Positions 1 to 7,432 are shown, counted from the stretch's first letter. The stretch is DNA of 12,393 bases from Persebacter sp051009035 (GCA_051009035.1 JBPCWY010000205.1:1-12393); one strand, 5' to 3'. Made by a program: numbers and translations. The notes: generated by a model not told the origin, from the letters alone.

Positions 1-77
1 CGATACAAAATGATACACGATTTTGCGCGGCGTTGTCTGCAAAAAACGCGCGCGTATCGGGTAAAATACCCTGTTTT
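1..77. other. upstream region of the efflux operon
   Basis: No gene is supported here. The hexamer GATACA occurs twice 10 nt apart (2-7 and 12-17), and GTATCG at 54-59 is the reverse complement of CGATAC at 1-6, so there are short direct and inverted repeats of the kind a regulator could bind. A candidate -10 element and a small palindrome lie at 59-71. An in-frame TTG at 33 could extend the adaptor by 15 residues, but those residues would run through the candidate promoter and look unlike a membrane-anchor leader, so I treat this stretch as noncoding. Confidence 0.5.
59..71 (+). promoter_or_regulatory. candidate -10 element inside a small palindrome
   Basis: GGGTA-AAA-TACCC is an inverted repeat with 5-bp arms and a 3-nt centre. 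Its core holds TAAAAT (62-67), a good -10 match 10 nt before the adaptor ATG at 78. Transcription would start about 4-5 nt before the ATG, leaving almost no leader. No clear -35 hexamer is seen at the usual distance. The palindrome could double as an operator; that is inference from its position only. Confidence 0.4.
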
Positions 78-1340
78 ATGCAACCGAATCCTACCACCCA
101 ATGGGCGGCGTGGAAAACGCGTTTGTTTTCCTTTGGTTTGGCGGCGGCGTTTTTAGCGTTTTTCGCCGCAGTCGCCGCGCTAATTGTGCAAAACAAACCG
201 CCGCCCCAAAAAGCCGAAGCGCGCGAAAATATTTTTGCGGTGCGCGCGGCGCAGGCGCGGGCGGCGGACGCGCGCCCTTCCGTCCTCCTGACCGGCGAAG
301 TGCAAGCGCGCGATTATGCCGTCCTCGCCGCGCCGGTGGAAGCGGAAGTGTTGGAAATTGCGGCGCGCGAAGGCGAATCATTCCCCCAAAAACGGCGGCT
401 GGCGCGTTTGGATTTGCGCGAACAACGGCTGGATATCCAATCGCGCGAGACCGGCGTAGAAACGGCAAAACTGCAAATCGCTGCGCTCGCCAACAACCGC
501 GAAGCCGATATTCAACGGCTTTCGCAAATGAAAAATTTGCTGGACCTCGCGCGCCGCGAATACGCCCGCAATATTACTTTGCAGGCAAAAAATTTGGTCG
601 CGCAAGTGCAAATTGACAACGCGGAACAAACCGTCAACCAGCGGCGGCAGGAATTTATCGCGCTGCAAAACCAAGTGGATAATTATCCGCTGGAAGAACG
701 CCGCATGCAACAGCAGCTTGCGGCGGCGGAAGTTGCGCTGCAACAGGCGCGGTTGCTGGCGGAGCGGGGCGAGATGCGCGCGCCGTTTGCCGGAAAAGTC
801 GCCAAAGTGCATGCGTCGGTCGGGGGCATTCCGGCGCGCGGCGCGGCGGTGATTGAAATTTTTAATCCGGATACTCTCCGCCTGCGCGCGCTGGTGCCGA
901 ACCGTTATATTGCGGCGTTGCACGGCGCGGCGGCGCGCGCGGTGTTGTTTTCCGAAGGCGCAACATTGGAATTGCCGGTGGCGAATATTTCCCCGCGCAC
1001 GGAAGCCGGACAAGGCAGCGTGGAAGCGTTTTTTGCCCTGCCGCCGGGCGGCTGGATTTTGGGCGCGACTTACGAATTTCAACTGGAACTCCCCCCCGCC
1101 AAAGGCGCGCTGGAATTGCCGTTTGACGCGCTCTACGCCGAATCGCGGATTTACCTCATCGGCGAAGACGGGCGCGTGCAGGGCGCGGAATGCGAGCGCC
1201 TCGGCGTCTCGCGCCAAAACGGCGCGGCGCGCGCGTTGGTGCGTTGCCCGGGCGTGGCGGAAGGCGACAATATTGTCGCAACGCAGCTGCCCGGTTTAGC
1301 CGAAGGGGCGAAAGTGCGTATTTTGGGCGGGGCGCAATGA
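78..1340 (+). CDS. RND efflux periplasmic adaptor (HlyD/AcrA family membrane fusion protein)
   Basis: This 420-residue protein is the periplasmic adaptor of a tripartite RND efflux pump, linking the inner-membrane permease to an outer-membrane channel. Residues about 13-37 form an uncleaved inner-membrane anchor; there is no lipobox cysteine. The first barrel-sandwich (lipoyl-like) half starts near residue 69 (LLTGEVQA). A long Gln/Ala/Arg-rich alpha-helical hairpin spans about 125-230, and the second lipoyl half begins at GEMRAPFAGK near 231. Beta-barrel and membrane-proximal domains follow. I chose the ATG at 78 because it gives a clean positively charged leader before the membrane segment and sits just after a promoter-like sequence; a TTG at 33 would add 15 residues. 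The stop overlaps the permease start (ATGA), so the two are probably translated together. The family is clear; the substrate is unknown. Confidence 0.9.
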   Translation: MQPNPTTQWAAWKTRLFSFGLAAAFLAFFAAVAALIVQNKPPPQKAEARENIFAVRAAQARAADARPSVLLTGEVQARDYAVLAAPVEAEVLEIAAREGESFPQKRRLARLDLREQRLDIQSRETGVETAKLQIAALANNREADIQRLSQMKNLLDLARREYARNITLQAKNLVAQVQIDNAEQTVNQRRQEFIALQNQVDNYPLEERRMQQQLAAAEVALQQARLLAERGEMRAPFAGKVAKVHASVGGIPARGAAVIEIFNPDTLRLRALVPNRYIAALHGAAARAVLFSEGATLELPVANISPRTEAGQGSVEAFFALPPGGWILGATYEFQLELPPAKGALELPFDALYAESRIYLIGEDGRVQGAECERLGVSRQNGAARALVRCPGVAEGDNIVATQLPGLAEGAKVRILGGAQ

Positions 1341-4300
1341 ATCCCGCCGGGGCGGGGATGCTGGGGATGCTGGCGCGCCACCGCGTTGCGCCGGACATGC
1401 TGATGATTATTATGATTATCCTCGGTTTGTGGGCGGTCTTTAATATCAATATCCGTTTTTTTCCGCGCTTTGATGTGCAGACGGTTACGGTGGTCACATC
1501 GTGGGGCGGGGCGGCGGCGGAGGATGTGGAAAAATCGCTGGTGATGCCGCTGGAAAACGAACTGCGCAATGTCGCCAATGTGAAAAAAATGACTTCCGTA
1601 TCGCGGGACGGCGCCGGTTTAATTTATTTGGAATTTCCCGAAAAAGCCGATATTGACGAAGCGGTGGACGAAGTCAAGCAGTATGTAGACCAAGCGGCGG
1701 GGGCGTTGCCGGCGGATGCGGAAACGCCGGAAGTGCAAAAAATTATCGCCTACGACGAGCTCATGCGCATCGCCATTGTCGGCGATTCCATGCAAGAATT
1801 GCGCCGTTTGGCGCGCCGTTTTGAAAGCGAATTAACCGCGCTGGGCGTGGCAAAAGTGGATGTGGAAGGATTGCCGAAAGAAGAAATCCAAATCCGCGCC
1901 GACCGCCGCCGGTTATTGGAATTAAACGCGACGGTGCGCGATTTGGGCGCGGCGGTTGCGGCGCAAAACCGGGATGATTCGGCGGGCGACGTGCAGCTTG
2001 GCGCGGGGCAAAAACAACTGCGGGCGCTCGCCAAAAGCGAAAACTTATTCGGCTTGGGCGAATTGCCGGTGCAGGCGGGCGGCGGGGCGGTATTGCGCCT
2101 CGGCGATGTCGCGGATATTTTCCGCACGACGGCGGACAAACAAAAAACGCAGGAGTTTGGCGGGCGCGCCGCGGTGGAATTGCATTTGCGCCGCCGCGCG
2201 CAGGACAATACTTTAAAATCGGCGGAGCGGATACACGAATGGCTTGAACAAAAGCGCGCCGAAATCCCCCCCGGCGTGCAGCTTGTCGCGCATGACGAAC
2301 GCTGGCAACTCGTCCAATCCAGATTAAATTTATTATTAAGAAACGGCTGGCAGGGATTGATTTTAGTGTTGCTCGTGTTATTCGTATTTTTGAACGGGCG
2401 CACGGCGTTTTGGGTGGCGGCGGGAATCCCCGCGGTATTTTTAGGCACTTTGTTTATTATGAAATTGTCCGGCGGCAGCATTAATATGATTAGCATGTTT
2501 GCGCTGATTATGGCGACCGGAATCATCGTAGACGATTCCATCGTCGTCGGCGAAAACGCGATGTATGAATTTGAACAAAACCGCTCCAACCCGCTCGCCG
2601 CCGCCGTTGACGGGTCTATGGCGATGGCGGTGCCGGTGGCGGCTTCCACGCTGACGACGATTGCCTCTTTTTTGCCGCTGTTCGTCATCGGCGGCATTAT
2701 CGGCAGCATTATTTACGATATTCCGTTTGTCATCGTTTGCATTTTATTGGCGGCGGTGTTTGAATGTTTTTGCATTTTGCCCGGGCATTTATACCATTCT
2801 TTCCGCGGTTTGCGCGGTCAAAAAACCGGGCGCATCCGGCGCGCTTTGGACGACGGCTTCGCTTATTTTCAACAAAACATTTTCCGCCCGCTGGCGGCGG
2901 CGGCGGTGAAATACCGCGCCGCAACGATTGCCGCATGTTTGGGGATGGTGATTTTTTCGGTTGCGCTGTTTGCCGGGGGGCTGGTGAAATACCGCTTTTT
3001 TCCCGCCGCGGAATTAAGCACGCTGCGCGCGAATATTACTTTTATTTCCGGCACGCCGCAGCAAGCGGTGCGCGGCTACGCCGGTAAAATTATCGCCGCC
3101 CTGCGGGAAGCCGAAGACGAGTTTCCCGGCGAAAAATTAGTGCGCCACATTTCCGTTCTTTACGGTTCCGGCGGGTCGCGGGACAATCCAAAATCGGGGG
3201 ACGAATACGCGCAAATCCGGGTGGAATTGTCCGACCCCGAAACGCGGCAAACGACCGGCTCGGAACTGAACCGCGCGTGGGAGCGGCTTGCGCCGCCGGC
3301 GGAAGGGTTGGAGACGCTCAACATGAAAGGCGAAAGGGGCGGTCCGCCCGGCGAAGATTTGGAAGTGCGCCTGACCGGCGAAGATTTGGACAACCTCAAA
3401 GCCGCGGCGTTGGAAGTGCGCGATGTGTTCAGCGGCATACCGGGCGTATCCCAAGCGCGGGACGACACGCCTTTCGGCAAATCGCAAATTGCGTTTGAGT
3501 TAAATCCGCTGGGGCGCGCGCTCGGACTCACCACCGGCGAATTGGCGGCGCAGTTGCGCGATGCGTTGGACGGCTACAAAGCGCAAACATTTTACGAAGG
3601 GGTGGACGAAATTGAAGTGCGCGTTTTGCAAACCGGCGCGGACCGCGGCGGCAGTTTGGAATCGTTTCAGGTGCGCCTGCCCGGCGGCGGTTTTGCGGCG
3701 CTGGAAGATGTGGCGCAATTGCGCCCGCGGCGCGGGTTTGACACGATTACGCGGGTGGGCGGGCGTCCGGCGATTAATGTCGCCGGGGATGTGGATTTTA
3801 CCGTCGTCGCCGATTTGCAGGGATTAATTAAATCCCTCGGCGAAAACGAAGTGCGCGACATTGCCGGACGCTACGGCGTTGATTTTTCTTTTGAAGGACA
3901 ACAAGCGGACCAGCGGCAAACGATAAACGACATGAAAACCGGATTAATCATGGCGCTGCTTTTTATCTACATTATTTTAACCTGGGTATTTTCGTCATGG
4001 AGCAAGCCGCTGGTGGTCATGGTTACCATGCCGCTCGGCGTCATCGGCGCGATTGTCGGGCATTGGCTGATGGGCGCGGACATGTCCATTTTGTCGTTTT
4101 TCGGCGTGTTTGCGCTGATGGGAATCATCGTCAACGATTCCATCGTGCTGGTCCGCTACTACCAGGAATTGCGCGCAAGGCATCCGGATGCGGACGCGGA
4201 TTCTTTAATTGTAGATACGGCGTGCCGCCGCCTGCGCGCGGTTTTGGTGACTTCGCTGACGACGATTGGCGGGCTGCTGCCGCTGATGTTTGAGAAATCC

Positions 4301-4480
4301 ACGCAGGCGCAGTTTTTAATTCCGATGGCAATTTCCATTTGTTTCGGGCTGGCGTTTGCCACGGCGCTGATTTTGCTGTTTACGCCCGCGTGTTTGTCGT
4401 GCCACCAATCGCTGTTGCGCTGGGGCGGCGAGATGCGCGCGCGGATTTACGGCGGCGGCGCGGAAGAAAAACGGGTATAA
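1337..4480 (+). CDS. RND-family efflux permease (AcrB/HAE-like)
   Basis: This 1047-residue inner-membrane transporter is the size expected for AcrB-type proton-driven pumps. After TM1 (about residues 20-40) comes the family motif FFPRFDVQTVTV, leading into the first periplasmic porter domain. A TM2-TM6 block follows with GIIVDDSIVVGEN, whose Asp399-Asp400 match the proton-relay aspartates of AcrB TM4. The pattern repeats in the second half: a large periplasmic domain, then TM8-TM12 with GIIVNDSIVLVRY. There Asn933-Asp934 stand where AcrB has a Lys-Asn pair; an Asn-Asp version is, as I recall, common in other RND branches. The reading frame is open back to 1190, but ATG 1337 overlaps the adaptor stop and begins a normal cytoplasmic N-terminus, so I use it. 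No outer-membrane factor is encoded in the window, so the pump needs one from elsewhere. The substrate cannot be read from the sequence. Confidence 0.93.
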   Translation: MNPAGAGMLGMLARHRVAPDMLMIIMIILGLWAVFNINIRFFPRFDVQTVTVVTSWGGAAAEDVEKSLVMPLENELRNVANVKKMTSVSRDGAGLIYLEFPEKADIDEAVDEVKQYVDQAAGALPADAETPEVQKIIAYDELMRIAIVGDSMQELRRLARRFESELTALGVAKVDVEGLPKEEIQIRADRRRLLELNATVRDLGAAVAAQNRDDSAGDVQLGAGQKQLRALAKSENLFGLGELPVQAGGGAVLRLGDVADIFRTTADKQKTQEFGGRAAVELHLRRRAQDNTLKSAERIHEWLEQKRAEIPPGVQLVAHDERWQLVQSRLNLLLRNGWQGLILVLLVLFVFLNGRTAFWVAAGIPAVFLGTLFIMKLSGGSINMISMFALIMATGIIVDDSIVVGENAMYEFEQNRSNPLAAAVDGSMAMAVPVAASTLTTIASFLPLFVIGGIIGSIIYDIPFVIVCILLAAVFECFCILPGHLYHSFRGLRGQKTGRIRRALDDGFAYFQQNIFRPLAAAAVKYRAATIAACLGMVIFSVALFAGGLVKYRFFPAAELSTLRANITFISGTPQQAVRGYAGKIIAALREAEDEFPGEKLVRHISVLYGSGGSRDNPKSGDEYAQIRVELSDPETRQTTGSELNRAWERLAPPAEGLETLNMKGERGGPPGEDLEVRLTGEDLDNLKAAALEVRDVFSGIPGVSQARDDTPFGKSQIAFELNPLGRALGLTTGELAAQLRDALDGYKAQTFYEGVDEIEVRVLQTGADRGGSLESFQVRLPGGGFAALEDVAQLRPRRGFDTITRVGGRPAINVAGDVDFTVVADLQGLIKSLGENEVRDIAGRYGVDFSFEGQQADQRQTINDMKTGLIMALLFIYIILTWVFSSWSKPLVVMVTMPLGVIGAIVGHWLMGADMSILSFFGVFALMGIIVNDSIVLVRYYQELRARHPDADADSLIVDTACRRLRAVLVTSLTTIGGLLPLMFEKSTQAQFLIPMAISICFGLAFATALILLFTPACLSCHQSLLRWGGEMRARIYGGGAEEKRV

Positions 4481-4481
4481 T
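4476..4481 (+). promoter_or_regulatory. candidate -10 box (TATAAT) for the rhodanese gene, leaderless geometry
   Basis: A perfect TATAAT overlaps the permease stop codon and ends 6 nt before the rhodanese ATG at 4488. With the usual distance from -10 to the start site, transcription would begin at or next to the A of ATG. There is no Shine-Dalgarno with workable spacing and no recognisable -35 hexamer. The same spacing recurs at 6882-6887 and 8510-8515. Confidence 0.5.
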
Positions 4482-4487
4482 AGCGGA

Positions 4488-4895
4488 ATGGCGGAATTTG
4501 CGTTAGATAATATTCCATGGATTGCGCTTGCCGCGGTTGCGGCGGCGGGGCTGGCTTGGACATTGATTCAAGACGGCGCGCAATCCGTAGACCACGCCGA
4601 TGCGGTGTTGCTGGTCAAAAACGGCAAAGGCGTTTTTGTCGACATTCGCTCCGCGGCGGATTTTGCGCGCGGACGCATCGCGCAGGCGCGCCACATTCCC
4701 GCCGAAGACCTCAAAAAACGCGCCGCCGAAATTGACCGCTACCGCGAAAAGCCGGTCGTATTAGTATGCCAAAACGGCATGCAATCCAAAAAACACGCGC
4801 GCGAACTCGCCGCCGCCGGATTTAAACATGCGCGCGCGATGCGCGGCGGCATGGCGGCGTGGCTGGACGCGCAACTGCCGGTTTTCGCCAAATAA
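4488..4895 (+). CDS. membrane-anchored rhodanese-domain protein (YibN-like)
   Basis: This 135-residue protein has one N-terminal membrane segment (about residues 8-26) followed by a single rhodanese domain that probably faces the cytoplasm. Visible landmarks are VFVDIRSAADFARGRI, the AxHIPAEDL turn, and the active-site loop VCQNGMQSKK with Cys94 as the likely persulfide-forming residue. The C-terminal MRGGMAAWLDAQLPV is typical of rhodaneses. In E. coli the similar yibN lies upstream of grxC and secB; here secB follows directly with no glutaredoxin between, which supports the YibN assignment. Rhodaneses move sulfane sulfur, but the physiological acceptor of this type is not evident from the sequence. 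The gene starts 7 nt after the permease stop yet has its own TATAAT, so it may begin a new transcript. Confidence 0.88.
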   Translation: MAEFALDNIPWIALAAVAAAGLAWTLIQDGAQSVDHADAVLLVKNGKGVFVDIRSAADFARGRIAQARHIPAEDLKKRAAEIDRYREKPVVLVCQNGMQSKKHARELAAAGFKHARAMRGGMAAWLDAQLPVFAK

Positions 4896-4897
4896 TC

Positions 4898-4903
4898 AAG
4901 GAG
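4898..4903 (+). promoter_or_regulatory. strong Shine-Dalgarno for secB
   Basis: AAGGAG lies 6 nt before the ATG at 4910. It settles the secB start, since the reading frame is open upstream to 4859 inside the rhodanese gene. It is one of only two such strong sites in the window; the other precedes atpE. Confidence 0.8.
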
Positions 4904-4909
4904 ACGCAC

Positions 4910-5449
4910 ATGGCGGAAGAATCCCAAACGGCAAAAACGGCAAAAACGGAAAACGCGGAAACGGAAAGCGCGGAAGCGGACGGCGCAAACGCCCGCGCGG
5001 TTTTTCGGGTGGAAAATATTTTAATCAAAAATGTTTCGCTGGAGATTCCGTCCGCGGTGGTGTCGCCGTCTTTTTCGCGGGAGCCGACGGTCAAATTGGA
5101 GCTGCGCAACAGCGCGCGCCCGCTAAGCCGCGAAAATTATTACGAAGCGCTTTTGGAAACGACGGTGCGCCTTTTTTCCGGCGAAGATTTGCAGCTGCTG
5201 GCGGAAATCTCGCAAGCCGGCGTGTTGTTTATCCAAAACGCGGACGCGCGCGCGCGCGAAGAAATCCTAAACATTCAAGCCCCCGAAATTTTATATCCCT
5301 ACGCCGGGCATCTGGCGGGCGATTTGCTGATGCGCGCGGGCGCGCCGCGCATGTTTTTGCCGCCGTTTAACTTTCGCGCGCTCTACCAAAAAAAGCTCGC
5401 CGCCGCCCAAAAAGCCGCCGAAACGCCCGTCCCGGCAAAACCGTCCTAA
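4910..5449 (+). CDS. secB: SecB, protein-export chaperone
   Basis: SecB is a cytoplasmic homotetrameric chaperone that keeps precursor proteins unfolded and hands them to SecA. The 179-residue product matches from about residue 30 on: FRVENILIKNVSLEIPSA, an EPTVKLELRN strand, YYEALLETTVRL, AGVLFIQ, and the signature PEILYPYAGHLAGDLL with PPFNFRALY at the C-terminal side. E. coli SecB is 155 residues. The excess is an N-terminal tail of about 30 residues rich in Ala, Glu, Lys and Thr, encoded by degenerate 9-nt repeats (TAK units), plus a short Ala/Pro/Lys-rich C-terminal tail. The tail is probably disordered. The gene has a strong ribosome site and follows the rhodanese gene by 14 nt, most likely in the same transcript. 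Confidence 0.95.
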   Translation: MAEESQTAKTAKTENAETESAEADGANARAVFRVENILIKNVSLEIPSAVVSPSFSREPTVKLELRNSARPLSRENYYEALLETTVRLFSGEDLQLLAEISQAGVLFIQNADARAREEILNIQAPEILYPYAGHLAGDLLMRAGAPRMFLPPFNFRALYQKKLAAAQKAAETPVPAKPS

Positions 5450-5454
5450 AACCG

Positions 5455-6855
5455 GTGCCGGCATTAAATGTCAAAAACCGGACGCTGTTTATCCGCGACA
5501 ATGTGGATATTTTGGACAATTTAAATTCCGAATGCGCGGATTTAATTTATCTTGACCCGCCATTCAATTCCAACCGCGATTACGCCGCCCCGGCGGAAAG
5601 CCAAGCGGCGGGCGCGTTTTTTAAAGACGCATGGACTTTGGACGATATAGATTTGGCGTGGAGCGGGCAAATTGCCGAGCGGCATCCCGCGTTGGCGGCG
5701 GTGATTAGTGCGGCGGGAATGGCGGGCGGTAAAGGCGATAAAGCGTATTTAATTTTTATGGCGCGCCGCCTTTTGGAAATGCACCGCATTCTTAAATCAA
5801 CGGGCGGCGTTTATTTGCATTGCGACCCGACCATGTCGCATTCGTTAAAATTATTAATGGACGCGGTTTTTGGCAAAAAGAATTTCCGCAACGAAATTGT
5901 TTGGAAAAAAACGAATTCACCGAAAACGCAAAGCGCGGCGTTTGGCAATCAGCACGATGTTATTTTGTCGTATTCCAAAAGCGCAAAATTTACTTTTAAC
6001 GGCGCATGCGTTCAGTATTCGGAAAAGCAAAAGAAAGTTTTTTCCCGCAACGACAACGACGGTATGGGATTTTACCAAACCATTTCGCTGGTTGCCGGCG
6101 GGATGCAAAAATCCCCCCGCCGCAAAACTTTTGAATTTCAAGGCAAAACCGCGGCGTGGCTGTATAAAAAAGAAACGCTGCAAAAGTTTTGGGACGAAGG
6201 GCGGATTTATAAAACGCCGTCCGGTTACCGCCTAAAAGATTATCTCAAAGACAGGGACGGCGCGGCGGTTTCCGATATTTGGACGGACGGCGGTGTAAAA
6301 CCCATACAAGGCAAAGCGTCCGAAAATACGCAATACCCGACTCAAAAACCGCTCGCGCTTTTGGAGCGGATTATTAAAGCGTCCTCCAACGAAGGCGATG
6401 TCGTGCTGGACCCGTTTTGCGGTTGCGCGACTACGCTTGTCGCCGCCGAAACATTAAACCGCCAATGGGTCGGCGTTGATATATCAAATAAAGCGGCGGA
6501 TTTAATTAACGCCCGTTTGCAAGACGCGCAAGACATGCTTTCTGCGAAAGGCGCGTGGAAAAAAATAATAACGCGCGAAAATTTTCCCGCGCGCACGGAC
6601 AACGGCGCGATTATGGTTAACAAAAAAGAACATGCGCACATTCTCTACGGCATGCAGGAAGGAAATTGTGCGGGTTGCCGTTGTCATTTTCCGTTTCGCA
6701 ATTTAACACTGGACCATCAAGAGCCGAAATCAAAAGGCGGGCAGGATACGAAAACAAATTTGCAGTTGCTTTGCGGCGCATGCAACAGCGTCAAGGGCGA
6801 CCGCCCGATGGCGTATTTGCTGGCGTGGTTAAGAAAACAAGGGATTATAAGTTGA
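5455..6855 (+). CDS. site-specific DNA methyltransferase (beta-class, N4/N6 amino type) fused to a C-terminal HNH nuclease domain
   Basis: This 466-residue protein combines two DNA-acting domains. The methylase part has the circularly permuted beta-class order: catalytic motif IV near the N-terminus (DLIYLDPPFNSN, DPPF at 34-37), then GGVYLHCDPT, NEIVWKKT and a long variable middle that should hold target recognition. Next come QYPTQKP and the AdoMet-binding motif I, LDPFCGCATT (Asp319), with WVGVDIS. The tail is a zinc-ribbon HNH domain: CxxC at 405/408, LTLDH (Asp420, His421), PKSKGG, NLQLL (Asn435), and CGACN with Cys440/Cys443, then KGDR. It could be a one-polypeptide restriction-modification enzyme or an orphan methylase with a nicking or repair function. 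As far as I recall this architecture is known in public sequences but poorly characterised. The GTG start, 5 nt after secB with no Shine-Dalgarno, suggests reinitiation. Its A/T-richer codon use suggests later acquisition. Target sequence unknown. Confidence 0.88.
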   Translation: MPALNVKNRTLFIRDNVDILDNLNSECADLIYLDPPFNSNRDYAAPAESQAAGAFFKDAWTLDDIDLAWSGQIAERHPALAAVISAAGMAGGKGDKAYLIFMARRLLEMHRILKSTGGVYLHCDPTMSHSLKLLMDAVFGKKNFRNEIVWKKTNSPKTQSAAFGNQHDVILSYSKSAKFTFNGACVQYSEKQKKVFSRNDNDGMGFYQTISLVAGGMQKSPRRKTFEFQGKTAAWLYKKETLQKFWDEGRIYKTPSGYRLKDYLKDRDGAAVSDIWTDGGVKPIQGKASENTQYPTQKPLALLERIIKASSNEGDVVLDPFCGCATTLVAAETLNRQWVGVDISNKAADLINARLQDAQDMLSAKGAWKKIITRENFPARTDNGAIMVNKKEHAHILYGMQEGNCAGCRCHFPFRNLTLDHQEPKSKGGQDTKTNLQLLCGACNSVKGDRPMAYLLAWLRKQGIIS

Positions 6856-6881
6856 CGCGTTTGCGGCATGCCGTTTCCCGT

Positions 6882-6887
6882 TATAAT
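6882..6887 (+). promoter_or_regulatory. candidate -10 box (TATAAT) for the SH3-domain gene, leaderless geometry
   Basis: A perfect TATAAT lies 6 nt before the ATG at 6894, so the predicted start site coincides with the start codon. Possible -35 hexamers are TTGCGG at 6861-6866 (15-nt spacer) or TTGACG at 6852-6857 (24-nt spacer, too long). No Shine-Dalgarno is present. The 38-nt gap after the methylase stop is enough for an independent promoter. Confidence 0.55.
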
Positions 6888-6893
6888 TCCGCA

Positions 6894-7343
6894 ATGACAA
6901 AAATTTTGCGGGCGGGATTATTTGCGTTGGCGGCGTTTGCCGCTTATGCGGCGGGCGGGGCGGCGGCGGAGGGGTTTGTGTTGCGCGCGCCGGCGGTGCT
7001 TTTTGACGGGCCTTCGCGGGAGGCGGCGAAACTTTTTATTTTGGACGCCGGACATCCGTTGCGCCAAGTTAGCCGCGTGGACGGCTGGCGCAAGGCGCAG
7101 CTGCACGGCGGCGAAATCGGCTGGGTGCAGGATTCCCTCGCGCGGCAAAAGCGGGCGGCGGTGGTCGCCGAAGATTTGGCGGCGGTGCGCGTTTCGCCTT
7201 CGCCCTCCGCCGCGCCGGTGTTTTATGCGCGGAAGGGGGTGATTTTGGAAGTGTTGGGGGAATCTGACGGCTGGCTGGAAGTGTTGCACGCCGGGGGCGA
7301 AACCGGCTACGCGCCGTCCGCCGCGCTTTGGAAAAACGATTAA
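6894..7343 (+). CDS. exported protein with two bacterial SH3 (SH3b) domains
   Basis: The 149-residue product begins with a short basic and hydrophobic leader (MTKILRAGLFALAAFAAYAA) and a likely signal-peptidase site near AAA-EG at about residues 24-25, so it should be periplasmic. Two SH3b-like repeats follow. The first covers about 27-85 (FDGPSREAAKLFILDAG, VDGWRKAQL, GEIGWVQDSL). The second covers about 88-147 (AAVRVSPSPSAAPVFYARKG, SDGWLEVL, ETGYAPSAALW). Each has the family's paired features: a variable-loop start, a GW or DGW ligand-side tryptophan, and a terminal G-W/Y strand. The arrangement resembles the SH3_4 group of small proteobacterial proteins. SH3b domains usually bind peptidoglycan or peptides; the specific role is unknown. 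The frame is open upstream to 6666 inside the methylase, but ATG 6894 is fixed by the signal peptide and the promoter spacing. Confidence 0.82.
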   Translation: MTKILRAGLFALAAFAAYAAGGAAAEGFVLRAPAVLFDGPSREAAKLFILDAGHPLRQVSRVDGWRKAQLHGGEIGWVQDSLARQKRAAVVAEDLAAVRVSPSPSAAPVFYARKGVILEVLGESDGWLEVLHAGGETGYAPSAALWKND

Positions 7344-7363
7344 AACGGAAAAAACGGAAAAAC
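7342..7363 (+). repeat. short tandem repeat, 9-bp unit AAAACGGAA, about 2.4 copies
   Basis: Two exact copies (7342-7350 and 7351-7359) are followed by AAAC, just after the SH3-gene stop. A similar 9-nt unit (ACGGCAAAA) repeats in the secB N-terminal coding region around 4928. This may be slippage-prone simple sequence; no function is evident. Confidence 0.6.
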
Positions 7364-7378
7364 ACCCAAACCGATTTT

Positions 7379-7432
7379 ATGGAAAAGCGCTTAAACCGCC
7401 CCCCAAAAAACCGCATCCAAAACGCGGCATGA
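7379..7432 (+). CDS. possible 17-codon upstream ORF overlapping the ftsY start
   Basis: An ATG-started ORF of 17 codons (MEKRLNRPPKNRIQNAA) ends in a TGA that overlaps the ftsY ATG as ATGA. The peptide is basic and resembles no family I recognise. There is no clear Shine-Dalgarno before it and none before ftsY, so ribosomes ending this ORF could reinitiate on ftsY. The overlap could also be chance in an 85-nt gap. The stretch 7344-7428 has no other gene. Confidence 0.25.
   Translation: MEKRLNRPPKNRIQNAA

Noticed and set aside
33..77. TTG-started extension of the adaptor by 15 residues
   Set aside because: It would run through the candidate promoter and puts an unusual leader before the membrane anchor; ATG 78 fits better.
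378..1217. 279-codon open frame on the minus strand inside the adaptor gene
   Set aside because: It is Arg- and Gln-rich with no recognisable domain and lies fully opposite a well-supported gene; GC-rich codon bias makes long antisense frames common.
1750..2709. 319-codon minus-strand frame inside the RND permease gene
   Set aside because: It is Ser/Asn/Thr-rich shadow sequence opposite the conserved transporter core and resembles no protein family.
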